A stretch of DNA of 33,704 nucleotides, taken from assembly GCA_030593145.1 (NCBI GenBank), contig JAUVHU010000021.1, forward strand, positions 1 through 33,704, read 5' to 3'. This document shows positions 6,991-15,878 of this stretch, piece after piece. Made by a program: the position numbers and the translations under genes. The DNA comes from Desulfobacteraceae bacterium. GTDB taxonomy: Bacteria > Desulfobacterota > Desulfobacteria > Desulfobacterales > ETH-SRB1. Each line of letters begins with the position of its first letter. Position 1 is the first letter of the stretch. The notes beneath the pieces are model-generated. The model worked only from the letters and a program-made list of their open reading frames with translations, did not search any database and had not been told where the DNA came from.

Positions 6991-8031
6991 ATGAATTGGG
7001 ATTGGGACAAACTTAAACAGCAACAGAGCCCGGGCAGTGGTGCCGGCGGAACGCCACCTGACATAAAGGAAGTCATAAACAAATTCAAGCAATTTAAATT
7101 GCCAGGCGGGCCCATTATCATCATTATCATAATTGCACTGTTTTTTGGCTCTTCGGCATTTTATACGGTGGGTGTTGACGAAGCAGGAATCATCCAGCGG
7201 TTCGGAAAATATATTCGCACCAGTCAACCGGGCCTTAATTTCAAGCTTCCGGCTGGAATTGAAAAGGTGACAAAGGTCAAGGTAAAACGTGTATATAAAG
7301 AAGAGTTCGGCTTCCGTTCAGCAACGAGAGATATTAGAGATCGGTTTTCATCCGGCAGTGAGAATGTAAATGTATCACTTATGCTTACCGGAGACCTTAA
7401 TGTCGGTCTTGTTCCATGGATTGTCCAGTACAGGATAAAAGACCCTTATAATTATCTGTTTAAAGTTCGGGATGTAAGAAAACTTCTCATAGATATGTCG
7501 GAATCTTCCATGCGTATGGTTGTCGGCGACAGAAGCATCAATGAAGTTATAAGCAAACGGGAAGAAATTGCAATCGATGCCAGACATGTCCTGCAGGCAG
7601 AGCTGGACAAATCAGAAGCCGGCATTCATATCGTTACCATAGAAATGAAAAAAACAAACGTTCCCGGACCGGTACAGGCATCATTCAATAAAGTAAACCA
7701 GGCTGTTCAGGAAAAGGAAAAGATGATCTATCAGGCAAAAGAGGATTACAATAAGGCAATCCCTGCTTCCAGGGGAGAGGCAGAAAGAACCATAAAGGCC
7801 GCCGAAGGATATGCTCTTGAGAGGGTCAACAAGGCAAAGGGTGATGCTTCAAGGTTTGTTGCCCTTTATAATGAATATACCAAGGCAAAGAATGTTACCA
7901 AAAGGCGGCTGTATCTTGAAACACTGAAAGATCTTTTACCGAAACTGGGTGATAAATACATTATAGATGCGGATCAGAAAAATCTTTTGCCTTTTCTTAA
8001 TCTTGGAAAACAAATAGGTGCGAATAAATGA
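6991..8031 (+). CDS. hflK: FtsH protease modulator HflK (SPFH/band 7)
   Basis: The 346-residue protein is a membrane-anchored SPFH protein that forms, with HflC, the cage regulating FtsH protease. It has a short Gly/Pro-rich cytoplasmic N-terminus (MNWDWDKLKQQQSPGSGAGG) and one membrane segment (about residues 43-60, including a run of isoleucines). The SPFH start is VGVDEAGIIQRFGKY, and a long charged coiled coil (about 225-300) carries the ASRGEAERTIKAAEGYA segment typical of HflK. The stop overlaps the hflC start as ATGA, so translation is coupled. AGGA lies about 10 bases before the ATG, and a promoter is predicted at 6911. Confidence 0.94.
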   Translation: MNWDWDKLKQQQSPGSGAGGTPPDIKEVINKFKQFKLPGGPIIIIIIIALFFGSSAFYTVGVDEAGIIQRFGKYIRTSQPGLNFKLPAGIEKVTKVKVKRVYKEEFGFRSATRDIRDRFSSGSENVNVSLMLTGDLNVGLVPWIVQYRIKDPYNYLFKVRDVRKLLIDMSESSMRMVVGDRSINEVISKREEIAIDARHVLQAELDKSEAGIHIVTIEMKKTNVPGPVQASFNKVNQAVQEKEKMIYQAKEDYNKAIPASRGEAERTIKAAEGYALERVNKAKGDASRFVALYNEYTKAKNVTKRRLYLETLKDLLPKLGDKYIIDADQKNLLPFLNLGKQIGANK

Positions 8032-8972
8032 AATCTAAAAACATTATATTAATATCAATAGCTGTAATTGCTCTTCTGCTTGCTTTTTCCTCAGCTTATA
8101 CTGTTGACGAGACACGGCAGGTGGTTGTAACTCAATTTGGAAAAGTTGTGGGTGAACCAAAATTAGATCCGGGTCTTTACTTTAAAATACCCTTTATACA
8201 GCATGCAACCTATTTTCCCAAAAACCTTTTGCAATGGGATGGCGATCCTGGACAAATACCCACCCTTGAAAAAACCTATATATGGGTTGACACCTTTGCG
8301 AGATGGAAAATCGTTGATCCAGTTAAATTTTTTCAGACAGTAAACAACACAGTCAGTGCTTTAGGACGGCTGGATGATATCATAGACCCTGCTGTAAGAA
8401 ACTTTATTACCTCTTACAGACTAATTGAGGCTGTCCGCAACACCAACAGGGAGCTGGACGTCTCTGAAGCAGGCATGGAAGATATTAAAAAGAAACGTCC
8501 GGACACTTATACTATTACAACCGGCAGGGAAAAAATAACAAAAGGAATATTGAAACAGGCTCAACCCAAACTTGTTAAGTTCGGCATTGAGCTTGTGGAT
8601 GTTAAAATCAAGCGCATTAATTACGTGGAGCAGGTAAGACAGTCTGTTTATGGCAGAATGATTGCGGAACGGAATCAGATTGCGGAAAAGTTTCGCTCCG
8701 AAGGCATGGGGGAAGCTCGCAAGATTCTTGGTGAAAAAGAGCGGGATTTAAAACAAATTACCTCGGAAGCTTACAAAACAGCCCAGGTAATAAAAGGAAA
8801 AGCAGATGCAAAGGCGACAAAATTATATGCTGATGCATATGGAAGAGATCCGGAATTCTATTCATTCATAAACACACTGAAAATTTACAAAGAAGCATTA
8901 GATGATAAAAGCACTCTCGTACTTTCAACCGATTCACAATTTTTCAAATATCTAAAAGGGTATTCAAAATAA
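8028..8972 (+). CDS. hflC: FtsH protease modulator HflC (SPFH/band 7)
   Basis: The 314-residue partner of HflK starts with an uncleaved signal-anchor (about residues 5-23), after which the SPFH domain opens with YTVDETRQVVVTQFGKVVGE. The family segments DTFARWKIVDPVKFF, VDVKIKRINYVEQVRQSVYGRMIAERNQIAEKFRSEG and DAYGRDPEFYSF are all present, and the last is diagnostic for HflC. It overlaps hflK by four bases. The TAA stop lies in a TAAGGATTA repeat unit that begins the palindrome at 8984-9049. Confidence 0.95.
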   Translation: MKSKNIILISIAVIALLLAFSSAYTVDETRQVVVTQFGKVVGEPKLDPGLYFKIPFIQHATYFPKNLLQWDGDPGQIPTLEKTYIWVDTFARWKIVDPVKFFQTVNNTVSALGRLDDIIDPAVRNFITSYRLIEAVRNTNRELDVSEAGMEDIKKKRPDTYTITTGREKITKGILKQAQPKLVKFGIELVDVKIKRINYVEQVRQSVYGRMIAERNQIAEKFRSEGMGEARKILGEKERDLKQITSEAYKTAQVIKGKADAKATKLYADAYGRDPEFYSFINTLKIYKEALDDKSTLVLSTDSQFFKYLKGYSK

Positions 8973-8983
8973 GGATTAGAATA

Positions 8984-9049
8984 ATAAGGATTAAGGATTA
9001 GAGGATTATTAACATTTTAATCCCTTAATCCTTAATCCCTTAATCCTTA
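8984..9049. repeat. AAGGATTA palindrome between convergent hflC and the AURKAIP1-type gene
   Basis: ATAAGGATTAAGGATTAGAGGATTA is followed after a short loop by TAATCCCTTAATCCTTAATCCCTTAATCCTTAT, giving an imperfect hairpin made of an 8-base unit repeated on both arms. It fills the gap between two convergent genes and touches both stop codons. It is a plausible bidirectional transcription stop but lacks a clean U-tract. Confidence 0.6.
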
Positions 9050-9145
9050 TTTGCCTTTTCTTCTTTGATGGCGTGTACGGGCCAGAAGTTTTCTGTGTTT
9101 ATGCTTTCTCATTTTCTTTCTTCGCTTTTTAACTACACTACCCAA
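9047..9145 (-). CDS. AURKAIP1/COX24-type small basic protein (missed by ORF track)
   Basis: A 32-codon minus-strand frame translates as MGSVVKKRRKKMRKHKHRKL followed by LARTRHQRRKGK. This is the signature of the AURKAIP1/COX24 C-terminal domain (DUF1713), known from a mitochondrial small-subunit ribosomal protein and from tiny bacterial homologues. The start is a TTG (9145-9143) with a strong AGGGGGTG ribosome-binding site 5 bases upstream. More than half the residues are Lys, Arg or His, as expected for an rRNA-binding peptide. The gene is too short for the supplied track. Its stop codon falls at the edge of the AAGGATTA palindrome. A ribosomal association is inferred from the family only. 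Confidence 0.85.
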   Translation of the reverse strand: MGSVVKKRRKKMRKHKHRKLLARTRHQRRKGK

Positions 9146-9237
9146 TAAATCACCCCCTAATTCAAAATTTTCTTGTTAAATTTCAATAAGGGTATTTTTT
9201 AACATTATTAATAATGATTTGTCCATAACTTTATTTA

Positions 9238-9771
9238 ATGAAAAAATTTAACCAAGATCAGATTAAAATAGTTAATAATTCCGTCGCAATGGCTGAAGAA
9301 CTTGTAAGCAACTTTTATAAAATATCTGAAAGTCAGTGGCTGGATCGCAAGTTCGATATCAAAACACTAACTGATCTCATCACGGAAGAAATAGTTCATG
9401 GCCCTTTTGCACAAATAATCCGTTATCAGGGACAACGAAAAGACACGTCCCTTGGTTCTTCAACATACGACTTTTATAAAATATGCCTTCAGGACCATTC
9501 CATACTATCAGCTCTGAATCAATCACCAGATATAAAACTTTTTCCTTTTGTGCTATATATTGTAATTCATGAATTAATTCATATAGTCAGGTTCAGCGAA
9601 TATCTTCAAAACTTTGATGCGTCAGATGAAGAAAAAATAGCAGAAGAAAGACGTGTACATAAACAAACACATGAAATTCTCAGCACAGTCCGGTTCCCAG
9701 GACTGGCCGATGTCCTGAAGTTCTATGATAAATGGCGCACACCTTTTGATGGGCTAAGAAATTCGCAATAA
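9238..9771 (+). CDS. Unrecognised protein with HExxH zincin-like motif
   Basis: I do not recognise the family of this 177-residue protein. It contains HELIH at residues 111-115, embedded in a hydrophobic helix (FPFVLYIVIHELIHIVRF) as in zinc metallopeptidases. About 21 residues later comes AEERRVHKQTHEI, which offers E136/E137, H141 and H145 as possible third ligands, compatible with a gluzincin-like layout. There is no signal peptide, so the protein would be cytoplasmic. The start at 9238 has no clear Shine-Dalgarno sequence; M18 is an alternative start. The gene stands alone between a divergent AURKAIP1-type gene and a family A repeat. Catalytic activity is not shown; the motif could be structural. 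Confidence 0.75.
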   Translation: MKKFNQDQIKIVNNSVAMAEELVSNFYKISESQWLDRKFDIKTLTDLITEEIVHGPFAQIIRYQGQRKDTSLGSSTYDFYKICLQDHSILSALNQSPDIKLFPFVLYIVIHELIHIVRFSEYLQNFDASDEEKIAEERRVHKQTHEILSTVRFPGLADVLKFYDKWRTPFDGLRNSQ

Positions 9772-9804
9772 CATTTTGGGGGGTTTTTACAAATTCATCG
9801 AACT

Positions 9805-10003
9805 TGATGGTCTCGTAAAAACTCTTTTGTGAACGACTTTGAGCATTTTGGGGAAAAAGCAATTGAGATGTTCATCGTTAAGAAATGCAAGCTGTTTGAT
9901 GCCGTTAGGCCGAGTTCTTGCATTTTAGATGAACATCTCAATTGCGCCCAAAATGGTCATGAAGTGAACAAAATCGACTTTTTACAAATTCATCAAACTT
10001 GAG
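9805..10003. repeat. Family A palindromic repeat, copy A1
   Basis: This 200-base element closely matches, in reverse orientation, the copy at the right edge of the window. The core stem is CAATTGAGATGTTCATC (9860-9876) against GATGAACATCTCAATTG (9928-9944), perfect over 17 pairs. It extends inward with AAATGCAAG/CTTGCATTT and a GCC-GTTA-GGC tip, and outward with CATTTTGGG/CCCAAAATG. The ends resemble TTTTTACGAATTCATC. No ORF is present. Copy A2 differs at one core pair by a compensatory change (see findings). Confidence 0.9.
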
Positions 10004-10032
10004 TCTTTTATGAAAAAACTGCCTGTGACTTC

Positions 10033-10060
10033 TTGACAACTTAAATACACTGACTATAGT
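10033..10060 (+). promoter_or_regulatory. Sigma70-type promoter upstream of fmdB-groESL
   Basis: A perfect TTGACA (10033-10038), a 16-base spacer and TATAGT (10055-10060) point towards the fmdB-type gene. The transcript would start near 10067 and have a leader of about 250 bases containing the whole family B palindrome (10134-10294). No CIRCE element (TTAGCACTC-N9-GAGTGCTAA) or clear heat-shock sigma promoter is visible here or before groES. Confidence 0.55.
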
Positions 10061-10133
10061 TTAGTTGATTAGGGATTTTCACAAAAACACCTATATCCAG
10101 CTTTTTGTTGAACATGCCTTTTTATTTTCTTTT

Positions 10134-10294
10134 ACCTAAGTTGAGCGATTTTTTGTGAAGATATGTGCTGAGATCTTGATGCATAAGGATTTGCAAAAAC
10201 CGCCGGCATACTCGTGGATATGTCGAAGATTTTTGCGAAGCCTTTATACGCAAGAGATCGGCGCAGATCGAGTAAAAAATCGCTCAATTTAGGT
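10134..10294. repeat. Family B palindromic repeat, copy B1 (full length)
   Basis: The terminal arms ACCTAAGTTGAGCGATTTTT (10134-10153) and the complementary AAAAATCGCTCAATTTAGGT (10275-10294) pair with one wobble. A second internal stem pairs TTGCAAAAA (10191-10199) with TTTTTGCGAA (10230-10239). Shorter derivatives occur at 21786-21845 (reverse orientation, centre missing) and 27850-27967 (left part missing). The element ends 25 bases before the fmdB start and would lie in its leader. Confidence 0.88.
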
Positions 10295-10318
10295 TTTAAT
10301 CAGGAGGATGCTTGAAAA

Positions 10319-10576
10319 ATGCCCATTTATGAATATGAATGCACAAAGTGCGGTAAAACTGAAGAGGTAATACAAAGATTTTCCGACAAACCTCTAACCA
10401 AATGCAGTCACTGTACAGGAAAGCTTCACAAACTCATTTCCCAAAGCAGTTTCCATCTAAAAGGGACGGGCTGGTATGTAACAGACTATTCGAATAAATC
10501 CCAGCGTACTTCCTCTCCGCCAAAAAAAAAGGAAAAAACATCAACCAAAAACACTGTCAAATCAAACAAAAAATAA
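10319..10576 (+). CDS. FmdB-family zinc-ribbon regulatory protein
   Basis: The 85-residue protein starts MPIYEYECTKCGKTEEVIQR and has a second CxxC in KCSHCTGKLHKLIS, giving the four-cysteine zinc ribbon of the FmdB/CxxC_CxxC_SSSS family (about residues 8-40). The GTGWYVTDY stretch is also typical, followed by a basic, low-complexity tail (KKKEKTSTKNTVKSNKK). Family members are putative regulators; the target is unknown. AGGAGG lies 11 bases before the ATG. It is 158 bases upstream of groES in the same direction, and the pair may share the promoter at 10033. Confidence 0.88.
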   Translation: MPIYEYECTKCGKTEEVIQRFSDKPLTKCSHCTGKLHKLISQSSFHLKGTGWYVTDYSNKSQRTSSPPKKKEKTSTKNTVKSNKK

Positions 10577-10734
10577 GGCGTTAAAGAAAGCTAAATTAAA
10601 CGACCTTTAAAAATTGGGCGTCAGACTATTTCGGCCGTCGTAGCTACTATGGCAAAGTTTGCTTGTACGCTTTCGTATTGCAATACAGGTTTTGCAAAAA
10701 ATATATAACAAGTCAAAAAAGGAGAATTTTAACG

Positions 10735-11022
10735 ATGAAACTTAGACCATTACATGATCGAATCTTAGTAAAACGTGTTGAAGAAGAAAAACAGACCAAG
10801 GGAGGTATCATCATCCCTGACACAGCCACTGAAAAACCGATTGAAGGCAATGTCATTGCTGTCGGTAAAGGCAAGATTGCTGATGACGGCAAAATAATTC
10901 CACTCGATGTCAAAAAGGGCGACCGGATTCTATTTGGCAAATACGGCGGCACAGAGGTAAAAACCGATGGCGTTGAATATCTGATTATGCGCGAAGATGA
11001 TGTGCTCGGAATAATCGAATAA
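10735..11022 (+). CDS. groES: Co-chaperonin GroES
   Basis: The 95-residue protein starts [20 protein letters not shown], the classic GroES N-terminus. The mobile loop is [15 protein letters not shown] (about residues 22-36), and the C-terminal [15 protein letters not shown] is standard. It forms the heptameric lid of GroEL. The track start lies 24 codons upstream; the inner ATG has AAAGGAG about 9 bases before it. A weak promoter candidate (TTGCAA, 18-base spacer, TATATA) overlaps 10678-10707. It is followed by groEL after 33 bases. Confidence 0.97.
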   Translation: MKLRPLHDRILVKRVEEEKQTKGGIIIPDTATEKPIEGNVIAVGKGKIADDGKIIPLDVKKGDRILFGKYGGTEVKTDGVEYLIMREDDVLGIIE

Positions 11023-11049
11023 TAAACACAATAAACAAATGGAGGATAA

Positions 11050-12723
<1,674 letters not shown>

Positions 12724-12756
12724 TCACACCCTTTGATATTTAATCTTATATAACTT

Positions 12757-12792
12757 AAAGCCTCCATGCTTGCATGCATGGGGGCTTTTTTA
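12757..12792 (+). terminator. Rho-independent terminator after groEL
   Basis: AAAGCCTCCATGC, a short loop, then GCATGGGGGCTTT pair over 13 positions (one G-T wobble) and run straight into TTTTT. It lies 34 bases after the groEL stop and is the most convincing intrinsic terminator in the window. Confidence 0.85.
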
Positions 12793-12801
12793 TTGAAAAG
12801 C

Positions 12802-12831
12802 TTGACAAATAAATAAAAGGAGAGATATAAC
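12802..12831 (+). promoter_or_regulatory. Sigma70-type promoter for the LysM-protein gene
   Basis: A perfect TTGACA (12802-12807), an 18-base spacer and TATAAC (12826-12831) follow the groEL terminator. The leader of about 85 bases contains TTGGAA...TGGAATA paired with TATTCCA...TTCCAA (12835-12896), a possible hairpin or simply another dispersed repeat. Confidence 0.65.
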
Positions 12832-12923
12832 AGCTTGGAATAGTGGAATAAAAAATTGACTGAATTCCATTAAGCCTGATATTCCATTTTTCCAATAACC
12901 CAATCAAATATTGGAGTAGTTTT

Positions 12924-13946
12924 ATGAATTGCAGTAAAATTATCAGAACAATTATATGCCTGTGGATATTTACAGCAATTATAACCCTTCCTTTATCTCT
13001 TTTGGCACAGGAAAATGAAAGTACAATAAAACATGAGACAGGTTTCTATTATACAATCCAAAAGGGAGACACCCTCTGGGATCTCTCGCAGCGATTCTTT
13101 GATTCATCGTGGCAATGGCCTGAATTATGGAATGAGAATGATCAGATAACAAACCCACACCTGATCTATCCCGGAGAACGTATCCGACTGCTTCATAAAC
13201 ACTGGATCAAAAATATTGCCGTCAAAACTCCGGTAAAAGCAGACAAAAAAGAAGCGCCATATTATACCTATTCCGCAATCGACAGCATCGGATTCATCAG
13301 AAAAGAACCTGTCAACCCGAGCGGTTATATCTTCAAGTCATATGATGATAAACAAATGATAAGTACCGGGGATAAAGTTTATATCAAACCGTATGGAAAT
13401 GCTCTTCTTATGCCCGGAAACAAATTTACTGTATATAGAACCCTGAAACCGTTAAAAGACAAAGAAACCAGGGCATATATCGGGATACAGCATTACCTCG
13501 GAGGCATACTTGAAATTACAGAAATTGAACCTGATTTTGCTATAGGCACGATTATTCAATCTTTTCGCGATATGCGAGCAAACGATCTTTTAATCCCATA
13601 TATACCTCGACAACCAAAAATCACTTTAGCGGAAAGTAAAAAAGAGTTTAACGGAAAAATTATAGCATCCGAAGAAAATGCCGCTATATTCGGAGACAAC
13701 ACTATTGCATTTATCAACAAGGGAGATAATGATGGAGTGGTTCCCGGCCAGCAATACAGCATATATTACCAGAAAAAGGCACGTCTTGATCCCAAAAGCA
13801 GAAAATATACTCTTCTTTCGATTGTAGATTTCGGCACAGTGTTTGTCCTGCACACCGAACAAACCACATCCACAGTTCTCATTACAAGGTCGGATAAAAG
13901 CATTACTCCGAACGCTAAAATCTGCAGCCCTTTACCGAAAAAATAG
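12924..13946 (+). CDS. Exported LysM-domain protein
   Basis: This 340-residue protein has a cleavable-type signal peptide (residues 1-28, ending in PLSLLAQ) and a LysM domain at about 43-89 (YTIQKGDTLWDLSQRFF, then NPHLIYPGERIRLL). The LysM is of the variant with WQWPELWNENDQITNPH inserted between its helices, which I associate with deltaproteobacterial envelope proteins. LysM binds peptidoglycan, so the protein is probably periplasmic. The remainder (about 100-340) is beta-rich, with recurring GD-turns (STGDKVYIKPYG, NKGDNDGVVPGQQYSIY), and I recognise no enzymatic domain. It has its own promoter, and a second exported protein follows 44 bases downstream. The exact role is unknown. Confidence 0.85.
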   Translation: MNCSKIIRTIICLWIFTAIITLPLSLLAQENESTIKHETGFYYTIQKGDTLWDLSQRFFDSSWQWPELWNENDQITNPHLIYPGERIRLLHKHWIKNIAVKTPVKADKKEAPYYTYSAIDSIGFIRKEPVNPSGYIFKSYDDKQMISTGDKVYIKPYGNALLMPGNKFTVYRTLKPLKDKETRAYIGIQHYLGGILEITEIEPDFAIGTIIQSFRDMRANDLLIPYIPRQPKITLAESKKEFNGKIIASEENAAIFGDNTIAFINKGDNDGVVPGQQYSIYYQKKARLDPKSRKYTLLSIVDFGTVFVLHTEQTTSTVLITRSDKSITPNAKICSPLPKK

Positions 13947-13990
13947 GGCTGACTTTCAAAAAGCAAAAAGCTTTGAAATTGAAGAATCTT

Positions 13991-14533
13991 ATGAAAAAGT
14001 TTATTCTAATAATTGTAACCATCGCCTTTTTCATATATCCATCTGTCTGCCTTTCCTCTTATCTTATTAAGTTAAAAAATGACTCTACATTTATAACTAA
14101 CCATTATTGGAAGAAGAAAGGCCAGATAAAGTTTTACTTTCGTGGTGGAGTCGTGGGGATCAACGAAAAGTTAATTAGAAAAATAGAAAAAACAGATCTG
14201 GCTTGCGAAGAAAAAACAACTTCTCCTGCAAAAAAGCCTGAAACAGCTCCCATTAAGCCTAAGATTGACGCAAAGACTGAGGAAATGCCGACTGCTGAAG
14301 CTGCAGTAAAGAAAGACAATCTGTTTATGAAAGAATTTAATGCGCTTAAAAAAAGATTCAAAAATATCGAAAGCATGACAACCAAAGAACTTTACGAGTT
14401 TTCGAAAGAATTAACCGGTTTCAGAGATAAGATACATAAAAGCCGGTTGGGCCATATTTATGTGAACCAGATCTATGAAGTCCACACAATGGGCGATAAA
14501 GTGGAGACTGTCATCAAAAGTAGGAATCAATAG
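13991..14533 (+). CDS. Exported protein of unknown function
   Basis: I start this at MKKFILIIVTIAFFIYPSVC, a typical signal peptide of about 22 residues; the track's TTG start is six codons earlier. The mature part of about 158 residues has a compact N-terminal region with KFYFRGGVVGINEKLIRKIEK, a low-complexity Lys/Pro/Ala/Glu linker (about 72-105) and a charged helical C-terminal region (NALKKRFKNIESMTTKELYEF). I do not recognise the family. It lies 44 bases behind the LysM gene and is probably co-transcribed, so the two may work together at the cell wall. Its last 7 bases overlap the end of the convergent pilX-like gene, leaving no room for a terminator. Confidence 0.75.
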   Translation: MKKFILIIVTIAFFIYPSVCLSSYLIKLKNDSTFITNHYWKKKGQIKFYFRGGVVGINEKLIRKIEKTDLACEEKTTSPAKKPETAPIKPKIDAKTEEMPTAEAAVKKDNLFMKEFNALKKRFKNIESMTTKELYEFSKELTGFRDKIHKSRLGHIYVNQIYEVHTMGDKVETVIKSRNQ

Positions 14534-15795
14534 GGCTCCTTCCACCCGATGATGTTTAGCGAATTGCTATTCAAGGAATTATCCACCATGCAACTATCGT
14601 ACTTTATGTCTATATTGCCGTTCATATCAACGGTGTTGTTTGCCAGCACAGCTCCATGAATATTTATGCCCGTACCACCTCCGTTAAATGTAAGTGTGCC
14701 TGTAACGAGAATAAGTCCGTACCATCCAAATGTGCCTGACATCGTTAAATCTCCTTCTACCAGAAGAATTCCGTAGCCGACAGAACTCGTCATCTTCAAG
14801 CCCTGTACATTATAAGGATCCGCTGTATTAGAGTAGCAAATAACAAAATTACCGGCATCTCCAAAACTGTCTGTAGAGGTCGTGTCCTCTGTTATTATCT
14901 CGGTAGCTGAAGCCTTTAAGTTTTCAACGTAGCTCGCAATGTCAACATCATCTGTTCCCTGTATCGGATCATTGGGATCACCAGAGAGTGTCGGGATGCC
15001 GTTTAGGTTTGTCTCAGACGGATCCAGTGTATAAATGCTCGGCTTGGCAGGAGCTGTACTGCAGTTATCATTTCCATCAACAGACAAAGCACTTCCATTT
15101 CCAGTAACATCACCCTTTGCATACATAGCGGACTTTATTAGAGGGCCAGGATTTTTCACCACCTCGATCTCTATTGTTTTAAAGCTGCTGCCGTTTTGCC
15201 CATAACCTGTTATGATCTCAACCGGTTTGTACTCTGTTGCTCCCGATGTTGTGAACTGGACCGCAGTTGTGGGCTGAGAGGAGTCTCCATAACCGTAATA
15301 AATGATGTTTCCCGGAGCAGAGAGAGGATTAGTTCCTGTATTTGCATCACCATCATAGTAGTGCGGCAATAAGGTTGTATGACCGGATTGTTCAGCATCG
15401 TACTCTCTCTTGTGCCTGATTTTGACGAAATATGAAATATCTGTCTGAAGACTGTTTGTAGTGTCATTTGTATAACTCGTATTATGGTCCGGATCGTCGG
15501 ATGGCTGTAACGAACCTGTTAATATGTAGTTAGACCACAATGGGTCAGGAGATGAAGCAGCGTCTCCCGCATAATTGGAAGTTGAGGATGATCCTCTAAG
15601 CCGTACTCTTGCCTCTTCGATTCCGGCTTCAGCAGCATAGAATGCCTGTTCGTTGGCCCTGTAATTGCTGCCGATTTTAAGGTCTGTTGTTGTTACTATA
15701 ACCGCTGTTGAACCCAGAAGCGCTATAATAGCGAGAAACATAAGCCCAAGAGGAAGAACCATTCCTTTTTCATTTCTATGTATTAAATTTGGCAT
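14527..15795 (-). CDS. PilX-like minor pilin / type IV pilus assembly protein
   Basis: The 422-residue protein starts MPNLIHRNEKGMVLPLGLMF. The hydrophobic N-terminal helix and the EQAFYAAEAGIEEARVRLR segment (about residues 50-70) define the PilX N-terminal domain. The C-terminal third has strand repeats such as YGILLVEGDLTMSG, YGLILVTGTLTFNGGG and IHGAVLANNTVDMNGN, a beta-helix-like region often attached to PilX_N in long versions. Classical PilX is under 200 residues. I choose the second ATG because GGAG is 6 bases upstream; the track starts four codons earlier. It is last in the minor-pilin cluster, and no pilY1 follows. Confidence 0.82.
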   Translation of the reverse strand: MPNLIHRNEKGMVLPLGLMFLAIIALLGSTAVIVTTTDLKIGSNYRANEQAFYAAEAGIEEARVRLRGSSSTSNYAGDAASSPDPLWSNYILTGSLQPSDDPDHNTSYTNDTTNSLQTDISYFVKIRHKREYDAEQSGHTTLLPHYYDGDANTGTNPLSAPGNIIYYGYGDSSQPTTAVQFTTSGATEYKPVEIITGYGQNGSSFKTIEIEVVKNPGPLIKSAMYAKGDVTGNGSALSVDGNDNCSTAPAKPSIYTLDPSETNLNGIPTLSGDPNDPIQGTDDVDIASYVENLKASATEIITEDTTSTDSFGDAGNFVICYSNTADPYNVQGLKMTSSVGYGILLVEGDLTMSGTFGWYGLILVTGTLTFNGGGTGINIHGAVLANNTVDMNGNIDIKYDSCMVDNSLNSNSLNIIGWKEPY

Positions 15796-15807
15796 CACGA
15801 ACTCCAT

Positions 15808-15878
15808 TTTTAAACTTAGCTCCGCTTCTTAATTGGTCGAGTAGTCGAAACGAGCAACCAGTAACGAGTAACCAATTT
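15808..15878. repeat. Short repeat-containing gap between pilW and pilX-like
   Basis: TTGGTCGAGTAGTCGAAACGAG is the same GTCGAGTAGTCGA motif found at the trmN6 3' end and inside the pilV start region (16827). ATTGGT and ACCAAT flank it (15832-15875) as short inverted ends. The repeat would separate pilX-like from pilW in the transcript. Confidence 0.5.

Noticed and set aside
10577-10734. CIRCE operator or heat-shock promoter before groES
   Set aside because: I looked for TTAGCACTC-N9-GAGTGCTAA and for CTTGAAA/CCCCAT-type elements and found no acceptable match.
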